Source: Faecalimonas sp. (lineage in GTDB: Bacteria; Bacillota; Clostridia; Lachnospirales; Lachnospiraceae). Taken from it: 16,664 nucleotides of DNA. Made by a program: the position numbers and the translations under genes. Location: the NCBI GenBank assembly GCA_020024645.1, contig JAHHTN010000040.1:1-16664 (forward strand), given 5' to 3'. Shown here one piece after another: positions 1 through 8,088 of this stretch (positions within the stretch are counted from its first letter, which is position 1; the number at the start of each line of letters is the position of its first letter). The notes under the pieces are model-generated. The model saw only the letters and a list, made by a program, of their open reading frames with translations. It searched no databases and was not told the origin of the DNA.

Positions 1-832
1 CTTTTTCTTTTTTATCATCCTTTTTTTCTTGTGCTTCTTTTTTATTTAATGTTTCTTTTTCTTCAACTGAATTAGAAATAGTTTCTATTGCCTTCTGAAC
101 TGTTTTCATCCTATCATAATTATTAATCATCGTTACCCCAATAACCAAAACAACTAATATAAGAAAGGTCGCTACTCCATATGTCCATTTACTCACTTCG
201 TTTTTCTCCTGCTGTAGCATTTTACTCTGCACTAAATCGCGAAAACTTTTTGCAGCCCTATCCACAACAACCTCACTGGGTGTAACGCCAATCTTTTTGC
301 GAGAAGAAATCATATAATTTTGCATACATGGGTTCTTTTCATAATAAATATAATGTCCATTCATCTGCATTAAATCATTAAATTTAGGAGCAAAGTACAT
401 CTCATCTTTGCAAACAGGATCTTTCAAAATAAAAACACCCTTATCCTTTGCAAATATATCTTGATGCACTTTTTTCAAATTACCATTCATAGCAAAAGGA
501 ATACCTGGTATGGCAGCAAACCAACCTATAATTTCCCCGTTTTCAAAAAATGCATGACATACTTCGCAAGCATTTTCCCATGTTTCCTCATCAACAAAAA
601 CACCATTCTCATTTTGTCCAAGTTTTTCCATCTGTACCGCTCCATAAATATACTGGTATTCTAAATCTTCTTCTTTAACAATATCTCCTATTAAAAATGC
701 CCCCACCGGATTTTCTGCTTCTTTTTCACAAAGCTGATTTAAATATGTATCGACATAATCTTCTACATAAATCTTTAAAGAATCACTAACATTTCCTATT
801 TGTTTTACATTTTTAGGGATTTTTCTTTCCAT
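1..832 (-). CDS. Membrane protein with degenerate MPN/JAB-like N-terminal domain (partial, 3' end outside window)
   Basis: The reading frame starts at ATG 832, behind a GAGGTG ribosome site at 841-845, and is open for 277 codons to the window edge, so the C-terminus is missing. Residues 40-150 have the pattern of an MPN/JAB (JAMM) fold: GAFLIGD near 44-50, a GWFAAIPG segment at 103-110 where JAMM proteases have GW-H-S-H-P, then a VFILKDP strand at 133-139. The two zinc-binding histidines of a real JAMM motif are absent, so a protease activity is unlikely. A single hydrophobic helix lies at about 216-236, followed by a Lys/Glu-rich stretch (from 247) that looks like an extended linker. I recall similar clostridial proteins ending in a LysM wall-binding domain, but that part is not in the window. 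The orientation would place the MPN-like domain in the cytoplasm and the tail outside. Function unknown. Confidence 0.75.
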   Translation of the reverse strand, partial: MERKIPKNVKQIGNVSDSLKIYVEDYVDTYLNQLCEKEAENPVGAFLIGDIVKEEDLEYQYIYGAVQMEKLGQNENGVFVDEETWENACEVCHAFFENGEIIGWFAAIPGIPFAMNGNLKKVHQDIFAKDKGVFILKDPVCKDEMYFAPKFNDLMQMNGHYIYYEKNPCMQNYMISSRKKIGVTPSEVVVDRAAKSFRDLVQSKMLQQEKNEVSKWTYGVATFLILVVLVIGVTMINNYDRMKTVQKAIETISNSVEEKETLNKKEAQEKKDDKKEK

Positions 833-938
833 AACATTTCACCTCATCCGCATATTTTTCTTCATACTAGCATATAGAAAACATTTATTTTATCGGATAT
901 TGTCATCTTATCTTTGAAAATTTTCGACTTTTACGCGC

Positions 939-969
939 AAAAAAAGACGAGATTTTTATTTTTCTCGCC
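939..969 (-). terminator. Rho-independent terminator of the HD-domain gene
   Basis: On the minus strand a 7-bp stem (GGCGAGA with TCTCGTC, one G-U pair; arms 963-969 and 946-952) is followed by seven U residues (complement of 939-945). The hairpin overlaps the last codons and stop of the HD-domain gene, so it probably ends that transcript before the downstream membrane-protein gene. Confidence 0.7.
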
Positions 970-1468
970 TTTTCTTTCTTCTTCTTCTTTTGCTACTTTC
1001 ACAAGCACCGCAATATTTGTCCGTTAATGTCGTAATAAATCCTTCTTTTGTTTTTGGAAACCTAAACAAAGTTACCGGCCACATATGAGAATATATAATA
1101 TCTTTTTCTATCTTATTTAATTCAAAAAATTTTTCCGCATTTTTTAAAGCAGTTTTCGGATGTGTTAATCCATGGAATTTATCTCCCGTCTTTGCCGCAT
1201 GTGTGTGCCAATCATACAAAAATAGATCATGTAACATAGCACCTCTTGCCGCTGACTTCGCATCCAAATGGAAAAATCTACACCATTGGTAGTTGTAATA
1301 CGCCACATTCATACAATGTTTATAACAATTCGTTGTTCCGTGATGCGGATACAATTTCATACGTAGCACTACTGGATGTTCTGCAATATCTTGCACACAT
1401 TCATAAAAATCATATTTCCATTCTTCCCTTAACTCATATATCTTTCGAACGATTCTTTTCCGCTTCAT
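956..1468 (-). CDS. HD-domain phosphohydrolase, small, basic C-terminus
   Basis: A 170-residue protein with the HD-superfamily metal-site order: His51 in YKHCMNV, the His80-Asp81 doublet in AMLHDLFLYDWH, further histidines at 100 and 128, and Asp150 in TLTDKYC. HD proteins of this size hydrolyse phosphate esters of nucleotides or related substrates; the substrate here cannot be deduced. The C-terminus (158-170) is almost entirely Arg/Lys, which suggests contact with nucleic acid or membrane lipid. I place the start at ATG 1468, four bases after GGAGG (a rather short spacer). A TTG at 1498 would add ten residues but has no ribosome site and lies inside the upstream terminator. It follows the transketolase genes but is separated from them by that terminator, so read-through or an unseen promoter must express it. 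Confidence 0.85.
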   Translation of the reverse strand: MKRKRIVRKIYELREEWKYDFYECVQDIAEHPVVLRMKLYPHHGTTNCYKHCMNVAYYNYQWCRFFHLDAKSAARGAMLHDLFLYDWHTHAAKTGDKFHGLTHPKTALKNAEKFFELNKIEKDIIYSHMWPVTLFRFPKTKEGFITTLTDKYCGACESSKRRRRKKRREK

Positions 1469-1481
1469 TCTACCTCCGTTT

Positions 1482-1517
1482 AAAAAAATACACCTCAAGC
1501 TTAAAACCTAAGGTGTA
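1482..1517 (-). terminator. Rho-independent terminator after split transketolase genes
   Basis: On the minus strand TACACCT (1511-1517) and AGGTGTA (1489-1495) form a 7-bp stem, followed by seven U residues (1482-1488). It begins six bases after the transketolase stop codon. The ribosome site of the next gene (GGAGG) comes only a few bases after the U-tract, so the hairpin sits directly in the leader of the HD-domain gene. Confidence 0.8.
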
Positions 1518-1522
1518 CTTCC

Positions 1523-2461
1523 TTATACAAATGCTTTTACTTTCTTATAAATACTTTCCGCATCCAAACCATATTTCTTAATCAATTCCACTGCAGGTCC
1601 CGACTCTCCGTACACATCATTAATTCCAATTTTCATTACTTTTGTTGGTGCTTTTTCTGCAATAACATCACAAACTGCACTGCCAAGACCACCAATAATA
1701 GAATGCTCTTCTACCGTAACAATTTTTCCCGTTTCATTTGCCGCTTTAACAATAATTTCCTCATCCATTGGTTTAATTGTATGAATATTAATTACTCTTA
1801 CAGAAATGCCATCTTTTTCTAGCATTTCTGCCGCCTCAAGAGATTCGGAAACCGGAAGTCCCGTAGCAATAATCGTTACATCTTTTCCGTCTTTTAACGT
1901 AATCCCTTTGCCTAATTCAAATGTATACTCTTCCTCGTTGTTAATAACAGGAACTGCCAATCTTCCAAAACGAAGATAAACCGGTCCATTATGTTCATAC
2001 GCTGCTTTTACTGCCGCTTTCGCTTCTACATCATCTGAAGGGTTAATAACAACCATTCCTGGAATAGTTCTCATTAATGCAATATCTTCATTACACTGAT
2101 GAGTCGCCCCATCCTCACCTACAGAAATTCCCGCATGAGTTGCTCCGATTTTTACATTTAACTTTGGATATCCTACTGAATTACGAATCTGTTCAAAAGC
2201 ACGTCCTGCTGCAAACATAGCAAATGAACTTGCAAATGGAACCATTCCTGTTGTGGCAAGTCCTGCTGCTACGCTAATCATATTACATTCTGCAATACCA
2301 CAATCAATATGACGTTCAGGAAAAGCATTTTTAAACATTACCGTTTTTGTAGCTGCCGCTAAGTCCGCATCAAGAACCACAATATCTTCATGTTGTTTTC
2401 CTAGTTCTACTAAAGCATTACCATAACTTTCTCTAGTTGCAATTCTCTTTACATCTGACAT
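1523..2461 (-). CDS. Transketolase, C-terminal subunit (pyrimidine-binding and C-terminal domains)
   Basis: This 312-residue protein is the second half of a split transketolase. The Pyr domain covers about residues 5-170 and holds the catalytic glutamate that activates thiamine diphosphate (Glu58 in CGIAECNM) and the loop around GATHQCNEDIALM (118-130). The C-terminal domain follows from about 190. With its partner it transfers two-carbon ketol units between pentose-phosphate-pathway sugars in the cytoplasm. The ATG at 2461 has an AGGTGA site six bases upstream, located inside the 3' end of the N-terminal subunit gene. The two genes overlap by 13 bases in different frames, which points to translational coupling and a 1:1 complex. 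Split transketolases are common in clostridia. A deoxyxylulose-phosphate-synthase-like activity is less likely because the sequence is of ordinary transketolase type. Confidence 0.95.
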   Translation of the reverse strand: MSDVKRIATRESYGNALVELGKQHEDIVVLDADLAAATKTVMFKNAFPERHIDCGIAECNMISVAAGLATTGMVPFASSFAMFAAGRAFEQIRNSVGYPKLNVKIGATHAGISVGEDGATHQCNEDIALMRTIPGMVVINPSDDVEAKAAVKAAYEHNGPVYLRFGRLAVPVINNEEEYTFELGKGITLKDGKDVTIIATGLPVSESLEAAEMLEKDGISVRVINIHTIKPMDEEIIVKAANETGKIVTVEEHSIIGGLGSAVCDVIAEKAPTKVMKIGINDVYGESGPAVELIKKYGLDAESIYKKVKAFV

Positions 2462-3285
2462 AATGCTTCACCTACTTTCTCTAAATCTGCCATAGCAATT
2501 GTATACTGTTCTTCATTCGGAGCAGCTCCGTGCCATGAAACTTGATCTTCCATAAAAGAAACATCTTTTCCCTTGATTGTCTTAGCAATAATAGCTGTTG
2601 GCTGACCTTTTGTCTCTCTTGCTTCTTTAAATGCAGCATCAAGAGCATCAAAATCATGTCCATCTACATTGATTACATGGAATTTAAACGCTTCAAACTT
2701 TTTATCAATCGGATATGGAGAGTTAACTTCTTGAATAGAGCCATCAATCTGAAGATTATTATTATCTACAATAACAACCAAATTATCTAAATTCTGATTT
2801 GCTGCAAGCATTGCCGCTTCCCAAACTTGTCCTTCTTGAATTTCTCCATCACCTAACAATGTATATACTCGGTAGTCTTTCTTTCTCAATTTCCCTGAAA
2901 TTGCCATACCTACTGCTGCCGAAATTCCCTGTCCGAGAGAACCACTTGACATATCTACCCCTGGAATATGTTTCATATCAGGGTGTCCCTGTAGATACGA
3001 ACCTACTTTTCTCAGTGTTTTCAAATCTTCTACTGGAAAAAATCCTCTATTTGCTAACGCCGCATAATATCCTGGTGCTGTATGTCCTTTTGATAATACA
3101 AAACGATCTCTGTCATCTTTTTTCGGGTCAGCAGGGTCTATATTCATCTCTTCAAAGAATAAATATGCGTAAATGTCCGCTGCAGATAACGATCCACCTG
3201 GATGTCCAGACTTAGCATTAAATACTGCTGTTACCGCACCTTTACGAACTTCATTAGCAACTTTCATTAATTCTAATTTGTTCAT
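2449..3285 (-). CDS. Transketolase, N-terminal subunit (TPP-binding domain)
   Basis: The 278-residue protein is the diphosphate-binding (PP) half of transketolase. Visible motifs are SGHPGG (26-31), SKGH (65-68), SLGQG (116-120) and the thiamine-diphosphate/Mg signature GDGE (145-148) ending in DNNN (174-177). It has no Pyr domain; that is supplied by the overlapping downstream gene. ATG 3285 is preceded by AGGAGG (3294-3299) at eight bases. The gene has a plausible promoter of its own in the 81-base gap after recR, so it need not depend on the dnaX operon, although no clear terminator is seen after recR. Confidence 0.95.
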   Translation of the reverse strand: MNKLELMKVANEVRKGAVTAVFNAKSGHPGGSLSAADIYAYLFFEEMNIDPADPKKDDRDRFVLSKGHTAPGYYAALANRGFFPVEDLKTLRKVGSYLQGHPDMKHIPGVDMSSGSLGQGISAAVGMAISGKLRKKDYRVYTLLGDGEIQEGQVWEAAMLAANQNLDNLVVIVDNNNLQIDGSIQEVNSPYPIDKKFEAFKFHVINVDGHDFDALDAAFKEARETKGQPTAIIAKTIKGKDVSFMEDQVSWHGAAPNEEQYTIAMADLEKVGEALCQM

Positions 3286-3321
3286 TAGACTGGCCTCCTG
3301 TTTTCTTTTCTTTTCTTTCCT

Positions 3322-3350
3322 ATTCTATCCTACTTTTCTATAAGACGCAA
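3322..3350 (-). promoter_or_regulatory. Promoter for the split transketolase genes
   Basis: On the minus strand TTGCGT (3345-3350), a 17-base spacer and TAGAAT (3322-3327) make a good vegetative-type promoter. It is followed by a purine-rich leader and the AGGAGG site of the N-terminal subunit. Prediction from spacing and hexamers only. Confidence 0.55.
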
Positions 3351-3366
3351 CTCTTATTCGATAACC

Positions 3367-3963
3367 TTATAATTCTGTCCGTCCTTCTAGCGCTCTAAGC
3401 AAGGTTACTTCATCAATATATTCCAAATCTCCTCCAACTGGAACTCCACTTGCAATTCTGCTTACTTTAATCCCTGTAGGCTTGATCAACTTGCTAATAT
3501 ACATTGCTGTAGTTTCTCCTTCAAGACTGGAGTTAGTTGCAATAATCACTTCATCCACATCTCCTTGTAAGCGTTCCATAAGTTCTTTTAACTTAATATC
3601 ACCTGGTCCAATTCCAAGCATTGGAGAAATTGCACCATGAAGGACATGATAAACTCCGCGATATTTTCCAGTTTTTTCATAAGCAACTAAATCTCTTGTA
3701 GTTTCCACCACCATAATAGTTTTTTCATCACGATTAGCATCACTACAAATAGGACACACTTCCTTATCTGTTAACGTATAACATTTAGAACAATAACGAA
3801 CATTGTTTCTCGCTTCCACCATGGCATTTGTCATTTGCTCTACCTGTTCTTTTGGCATATGAATAATATGGAAAGCCAAACGTTGTGCCGATTTTGCCCC
3901 TATTCCAGGAAGTCTAGAAAGTTCCTCTATCAATTTACTTATTTGGCTACTATAATAATCCAT
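3367..3963 (-). CDS. recR: Recombination mediator RecR
   Basis: RecR of normal length (198 residues). It has an N-terminal helix-hairpin-helix (LSRLPGIGAKSAQRLAF, about 15-31), a four-cysteine zinc finger (Cys58, 61, 70, 73) and a Toprim domain from about 81 with IMVVE and the IIATNSSLEGETTA region. With RecO (and RecF) it loads RecA onto SSB-coated single-stranded DNA at gaps. ATG 3963 lies seven bases after AGGGGA. It is the third gene of the dnaX-ybaB-recR cluster, a widely conserved order. The 15-base gap to the upstream gene suggests co-transcription. Confidence 0.97.
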   Translation of the reverse strand: MDYYSSQISKLIEELSRLPGIGAKSAQRLAFHIIHMPKEQVEQMTNAMVEARNNVRYCSKCYTLTDKEVCPICSDANRDEKTIMVVETTRDLVAYEKTGKYRGVYHVLHGAISPMLGIGPGDIKLKELMERLQGDVDEVIIATNSSLEGETTAMYISKLIKPTGIKVSRIASGVPVGGDLEYIDEVTLLRALEGRTEL

Positions 3964-3978
3964 CTCAACATCCCCTAA

Positions 3979-4332
3979 TTAGAATGGCATTCCAGGCATT
4001 CCTCCGCCTAATCCGCCTGTAAGTTTTGCCATTGCAGATGAAGATTCTTCATCTACTTTACGAAGAGCTTCATTTGTTGCTGCCATAATTAAATCTTCTA
4101 ACATTTCGATATCATCCGGATCAACTACTTCTTCCTGTAATTTCACTTTTGTAACCGCTCTTGTTCCTGATACAGTTACTTCCACAGCTCCACCTCCAGC
4201 AGTTGCTGTAAATTCTTTTGATTCCATTTCTTTTGCTTGTTCTTCCATTTGACGCTGCATTTTCTGAGCCTGTTTCATTAAATTTGCCATATTCCCAGGC
4301 ATTCCTCCTGGAAATCCTCCACGTTTTGCCAT
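3979..4332 (-). CDS. YbaB/EbfC family nucleoid-associated protein
   Basis: A 117-residue protein with the family layout: a Gly/Met-rich N-terminus, a charged helix (QAQKMQRQMEEQAKEM, about 21-36), a beta region with GGGAVEVTVSGTRAVTKVKL, and a helical end followed by a Gly/Met/Pro-rich tail. Members are dimers that bind DNA and coat the nucleoid; no enzymatic role is known. Its place between dnaX and recR is the family hallmark. The AAGGAGG ribosome site (spacer eight) overlaps the stop region of dnaX, so translation of the two is probably coupled. Confidence 0.95.
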   Translation of the reverse strand: MAKRGGFPGGMPGNMANLMKQAQKMQRQMEEQAKEMESKEFTATAGGGAVEVTVSGTRAVTKVKLQEEVVDPDDIEMLEDLIMAATNEALRKVDEESSSAMAKLTGGLGGGMPGMPF

Positions 4333-4345
4333 TTTAAAATCCTCC

Positions 4346-5896
4346 TTAATCTTCTATTGTAATGTTCATATGCACTACTTGTTCTATATCCACAAAGTTT
4401 TCCTCAAACTTACGTCCGTCTTCCATTTGACGCACCTCTATCGTAATCGCTTTGCCGATTTTGTTTTCAATCAATTCCCTTAATTCTTGCTTATGCTGTT
4501 GTTGTTTAATAACATCTGCCGATAATTCATCAGGTAAAACAATAAGTAATTTATTTTCTCCACTAAGACTTAATCTTGCATTTTTTAAATACCCTTTTAA
4601 AAGTCCAGAGGTTTCATTCACAATTGAACGGAAATTTTTTACAACTTCTTTTATATCTTCGGGTATTGCCTTTTCCAATACCGGTTTAGGCATCGGTTCC
4701 TTTGGGGATTCTGTCACCTCTCTAACAATCTGTATTTCCCCTGCCTGCTCCACCTTTTCTTCTACAGCTCTTATTCGATCAAGTAATGTATCTTGATTTG
4801 TTTCCATAGCGGGTTTACAAAGTTTAATCAAGGTTACTTCCAATAAAATTCTCTTTTGTACCGCATATTTTATCTGATTAGATAAATCTGAAAAAATACG
4901 AATATAACGAAGAAGCATATCCACTTCTATCATCTCCGATTCTTCTTTTAACTGTTGCAAATTTTCCGTGGAAACATCTAAAACTTCTTCCATATTCTCT
5001 GATGTTTTTGCCAAAAGTAAATTTCGTAAGTACCATGTAAAATCATTTACCATTTGTGTCAGTTCACGCCCTTGCATAACAAGATCTTCTACACTTTTCA
5101 AAACCGCCGGAACGTCTCGCTTTAATATCTGCCGAAGCAGACGACTAAATACATCCATATCCACTGCACCTAGCACTTCTAACACATGATCATAGGTTAG
5201 TTTCTGTCCAAGGTAAAAAGCAATACATTGATCCAAAAGACTGAGTGCATCTCGCATAGAACCATCAGCCATTTTAGATATATAACGAATCACCTTTTCT
5301 TCCACATCAACTTTTTCTTCTATCATCAACTCATTTAATCTATTAGCAATCGTATCAATACTAATTCTTTTAAAATCATATCGTTGACATCTCGACAAAA
5401 TAGTTATTGGAATTTTATGGGCCTCTGTGGTCGCCAAAATAAAAATAACATATTCCGGTGGTTCTTCTAAAGTTTTCAACAAAGCATTGAAGGCTCCTAT
5501 AGAAAGCATATGCACCTCATCAATAATATAAACTTTATATTTTCCTTCTGCCGGTCTATATGCAACTTCTTCACGAATTTCACGAATATTATCTACACCA
5601 TTATTAGATGCAGCATCAATTTCAATTACATTCATTGATGTTCCTGCAGAAATAGCACGACACATATCGCATTCACCACATGGACTTCCGTCTACTGTAT
5701 GTTCACAATTTACCGCCTTAGCAAAAATTTTAGCTATTGTTGTCTTACCTGTTCCCCTTGTCCCACAAAAAAGATAGGCATGACCGATGCGGTCTGCTTT
5801 TATCTGATTTTTCAAAGTCGTCACAATATGATCCTGTCCTTTGACATCATCAAATTCACTTGGACGAAATTTACGATATAATGCTGTATATGACAT
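4346..5896 (-). CDS. dnaX: DNA polymerase III subunit tau/gamma
   Basis: The clamp-loader ATPase subunit, 516 residues from the start chosen here. AAA+ features are Walker A GTRGTGKT (45-52), the zinc-binding cysteines Cys64, 73, 76 and 79, Walker B with IIDEVH (124-129) and the sensor/arginine-finger SRC motif (168-170). The region after about 370 is the less conserved tau-type tail that contacts polymerase and helicase. I chose ATG 5896, nine bases after AAGGAG. An in-frame ATG at 5923 would add nine residues but has no ribosome site. The gene heads the dnaX-ybaB-recR cluster and has a strong promoter just upstream. Whether a short gamma form is made by slippage cannot be decided from the sequence. 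Confidence 0.96.
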   Translation of the reverse strand: MSYTALYRKFRPSEFDDVKGQDHIVTTLKNQIKADRIGHAYLFCGTRGTGKTTIAKIFAKAVNCEHTVDGSPCGECDMCRAISAGTSMNVIEIDAASNNGVDNIREIREEVAYRPAEGKYKVYIIDEVHMLSIGAFNALLKTLEEPPEYVIFILATTEAHKIPITILSRCQRYDFKRISIDTIANRLNELMIEEKVDVEEKVIRYISKMADGSMRDALSLLDQCIAFYLGQKLTYDHVLEVLGAVDMDVFSRLLRQILKRDVPAVLKSVEDLVMQGRELTQMVNDFTWYLRNLLLAKTSENMEEVLDVSTENLQQLKEESEMIEVDMLLRYIRIFSDLSNQIKYAVQKRILLEVTLIKLCKPAMETNQDTLLDRIRAVEEKVEQAGEIQIVREVTESPKEPMPKPVLEKAIPEDIKEVVKNFRSIVNETSGLLKGYLKNARLSLSGENKLLIVLPDELSADVIKQQQHKQELRELIENKIGKAITIEVRQMEDGRKFEENFVDIEQVVHMNITIED

Positions 5897-5946
5897 ATAT
5901 CTTCTCTCCTTCTGTGCTGACATAAAACTTGTCTGATTGACACTTC

Positions 5947-5976
5947 ATTATAACACGAATACCAGAATACAAACAA
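5947..5976 (-). promoter_or_regulatory. Promoter of the dnaX-ybaB-recR operon (extended -10)
   Basis: On the minus strand TTGTTT (5971-5976) is followed after 18 bases by a perfect TATAAT (5947-5952), preceded by TG at the extended -10 position (TGTTATAAT). The expected start of transcription is near 5940. That leaves a leader of about 45 bases to ATG 5896 but only about 17 to the alternative ATG 5923, which supports the downstream start. Confidence 0.7.
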
Positions 5977-6022
5977 GATTTTTAATTTGCATTTTACACG
6001 TGCTATCAGTCAAAAAATGTTT

Positions 6023-6028
6023 TATAAT
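6023..6028 (+). promoter_or_regulatory. Probable -10 element for map
   Basis: A perfect TATAAT lies 30 bases before the map start codon. No convincing -35 hexamer is found at 16-18 bases upstream, so only the -10 box is called. Together with the dnaX promoter it makes the 5897-6058 interval a divergent promoter region. Confidence 0.45.
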
Positions 6029-6058
6029 AGAATAGAATGAAACGAAGGAGGATTTGAT

Positions 6059-6922
6059 ATGGAAAGAAATGACATTTGTTGGTGTGGCAGTGGTAAAAAA
6101 TATAAGAAATGCCATATGTTTATTGATGAAAAAATTGCTTTACTTGAAGAACAGGGGCATATCGTGCCAACCCGCGATATATTAAAAACTCCCGCACAAA
6201 TTGAAGGTGTTCGAAAAAGTGCCAAACTAAATACCGCAGTATTGGATCACGTCGCAGAACATATTCACGCTGGAATGAGCACTGCCCAAATCGATAAGCT
6301 TGTATATAATTACACAACCGAACATGGTGGTATCCCTGCACCTCTTGGTTATGATGGATTTCCGAAAAGTGTTTGCACATCATTAAACAATGAAATCTGT
6401 CACGGAATTCCTGATGAAAATATCATTCTCGAAGACGGTGATGTTATCAATGTAGATGTATCTACCATCTTAAATGGATACTTTTCTGACGCTTCAAGAA
6501 TGTTTTCTATTGGAGAACTATCTGAACGAGCAAAAAAAATCGTTCAAGTTACAGAAGAATGTGTAGAAAGAGGTCTTGCAGCCGCAAAACCATGGGGACA
6601 TTTGGGCGACATTGCAGATGCAATTAATTCCCATGCAAAAGAAAATGGATATTCTGTTGTAGAAGACATCGGTGGACATGGAATCGGACTTGAATTTCAC
6701 GAGGATCCTTTTGTAAGTTACGTCACACCAAAGGGAAGTGATATGGTACTTGTTCCTGGTATGATTTTTACCATTGAACCAATGATAAATGAAGGAAGTC
6801 CAGATTTCTTTGTTGACGAAGATAATGGTTGGACAGTTTATACTGAAGATAATGGCTTATCTGCTCAGATTGAATATATGGTACTAATTACAGAAGATGG
6901 TGCTGAAGTATTAACAAAATAG
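6059..6922 (+). CDS. map: Methionine aminopeptidase type I with SEC-C zinc finger
   Basis: The 287-residue enzyme removes initiator methionine from new proteins. An N-terminal SEC-C motif (Cys7, Cys9, Cys18, His19 in CWCGSGKKYKKCH) should bind zinc. The pita-bread catalytic domain follows from about 45 with the expected residues: His115 (NEICHG), metal ligands Asp133 and Asp144 (VDVSTILNGYFSDAS), His207 (GGHGIG), Glu240 (TIEPMI) and Glu272 (QIEYMV). ATG 6059 is seven bases after AAGGAGG. It is a single gene divergent from dnaX and ends at a long perfect hairpin. The SEC-C extension is common in clostridial MetAPs and may help ribosome or protein contact, by analogy with SecA. Confidence 0.97.
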   Translation: MERNDICWCGSGKKYKKCHMFIDEKIALLEEQGHIVPTRDILKTPAQIEGVRKSAKLNTAVLDHVAEHIHAGMSTAQIDKLVYNYTTEHGGIPAPLGYDGFPKSVCTSLNNEICHGIPDENIILEDGDVINVDVSTILNGYFSDASRMFSIGELSERAKKIVQVTEECVERGLAAAKPWGHLGDIADAINSHAKENGYSVVEDIGGHGIGLEFHEDPFVSYVTPKGSDMVLVPGMIFTIEPMINEGSPDFFVDEDNGWTVYTEDNGLSAQIEYMVLITEDGAEVLTK

Positions 6923-6926
6923 AAAT

Positions 6927-6978
6927 AAAGAAGTGTTATCCAATAGGTAATTTACGCCTATTGGATAACACTTCTTTT
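6927..6978. terminator. Strong bidirectional terminator, 21-bp perfect stem
   Basis: Arms 6927-6947 and 6957-6977 are perfectly complementary over 21 bp around a nine-base loop. The map side ends in TTTT; the other strand also has a U-rich exit because the left flank is A-rich. It lies five bases after the map stop and between convergent genes (map and the SorC-type regulator). The rest of the gap to 7091 contains nothing I recognise. Confidence 0.85.
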
Positions 6979-7091
6979 GTATTTCAAAAAATCATGGCTA
7001 TTCATCCATATATAAGTATGCATCAACCTGATATCCCAAAACCAACCAAAACTTTCTAAACACTTATATCTTTTAAAGAAATACTCAAAAT

Positions 7092-8042
7092 TTATAACAA
7101 TTTTTTTGCTGTTTCTTCATCTGTAATTAACACATTAATATATTTTCCAATAATTGCACCTCGAATCGCCTCTGCTTTTTCCACTCCTCCAGCAACACCA
7201 ATTCGAATAGGAATATTTTTATAATCTTCTAAAGCAATTGATATAATTCTATCTCGAAACGGAGGCATCACTTCTTTTCCATTTTTATCATAAAAATGCG
7301 TACACACTTCTCCCACCACATTTTCAGCCCATTTTGCTTCTCTAGCTTCATTATCATCATATAAAGCAACCATATGTTTCCATTGGCTATGTGCTGTACC
7401 AATTCCAACCACAGCAATAGAACAATTTTTCATTATATGATATGTCGATTTACAAAACGGATCTTGCATATAAATTTTTTTTGCAGATGAGTCACCTACA
7501 ATCACAGGAGCATACAAAAATTCTTCCTTCGCGTTTAATTTATCAGCTAAGAGAAATACCATTTTATCAATACCACTTTCTCCACCTTTTTCTTTTGTAT
7601 TTCCCATTAATTGCGTTACAATTATATCATTTGGTTTTTGAATATCTGGAACAAATCTTTCTACCATTCTTGAAATCGTACATCCTCTTGTAAGTCCAAT
7701 AATATCATTATTTGAAATATTATTTTTCAAATATTCAGATGCCGAATCTCCCAACGCATCAAACAAATCAACTTCAGACGTTTGGCTAACAATCCGAACA
7801 TCGCAAAGACCATATTTCTTTTCTAATGCAACTTCAAGTTCAAGATTCCATTTCTCTACATCTTCTATGGATATCTTTACAATTCCAAGATCAATGCACG
7901 TGCTCAAAATTCTATTTACTCTTTGTCTAGACATATTCATTTTTTTTGAAATTTCATTTTGGGTTAAACCACCTTTGTAATAATAATATGCAACACGTCC
8001 ATATTCATTTAATAATTCTGTTGTCATTCTATCTTTTTTCAT
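7092..8042 (-). CDS. SorC/DeoR-family sugar-binding transcriptional regulator (LsrR-like)
   Basis: A 316-residue regulator. Residues 12-60 hold a helix-turn-helix (YYYKGGLTQNEISKKMNMSRQ with RVNRIL as recognition helix, about 20-46). The rest is the SorC effector domain: GLTRGCT, GIGTAHSQW, the VGEVCTHFYDKNGKEV segment, and the C-terminal GVAGGVEKAEAI and VLITDEETAKKLL motifs. Members usually bind a phosphorylated sugar or polyol and control an adjacent catabolic operon. That fits this gene standing just after the aldolase/dehydrogenase/selenoprotein operon. ATG 8042 is preceded by GGTGA at five bases; a GTG at 8051 would add three residues but has no ribosome site. It has its own promoter and follows a terminator, so it can be made when the operon is off. 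The effector is unknown; a phosphorylated intermediate acted on by the aldolase is a reasonable guess. Confidence 0.92.
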   Translation of the reverse strand: MKKDRMTTELLNEYGRVAYYYYKGGLTQNEISKKMNMSRQRVNRILSTCIDLGIVKISIEDVEKWNLELEVALEKKYGLCDVRIVSQTSEVDLFDALGDSASEYLKNNISNNDIIGLTRGCTISRMVERFVPDIQKPNDIIVTQLMGNTKEKGGESGIDKMVFLLADKLNAKEEFLYAPVIVGDSSAKKIYMQDPFCKSTYHIMKNCSIAVVGIGTAHSQWKHMVALYDDNEAREAKWAENVVGEVCTHFYDKNGKEVMPPFRDRIISIALEDYKNIPIRIGVAGGVEKAEAIRGAIIGKYINVLITDEETAKKLL

Positions 8043-8088
8043 ATCTGTCACCGAATTTTATTAATTTATTTACAAATAATTTTAATTC

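Noticed and set aside
461..664. Plus-strand open frame opposite the MPN-like membrane protein gene
   Set aside because: No ribosome site and no recognisable protein features; the minus-strand frame has a clear start and domain structure.
3336..3362. Hairpin ATAAGA/TCTTAT after recR as a terminator
   Set aside because: The stem is only six weak pairs and no U-tract follows; the segment looks more like the transketolase promoter.
4634..4640. A6-T run in dnaX (minus strand) as a programmed -1 frameshift site giving a gamma form; the -1 frame stops after six codons
   Set aside because: The heptamer A-AAA-AAU slips poorly in bacteria as far as I know, I see no clear stimulating hairpin, and similar A-runs are frequent in this AT-rich DNA. 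It would need protein evidence.
5897..6058. Small RNA gene (such as SRP RNA or a tRNA) near dnaX
   Set aside because: The interval is fully used by two divergent promoters and leaders, and no tRNA or SRP-like fold is visible.
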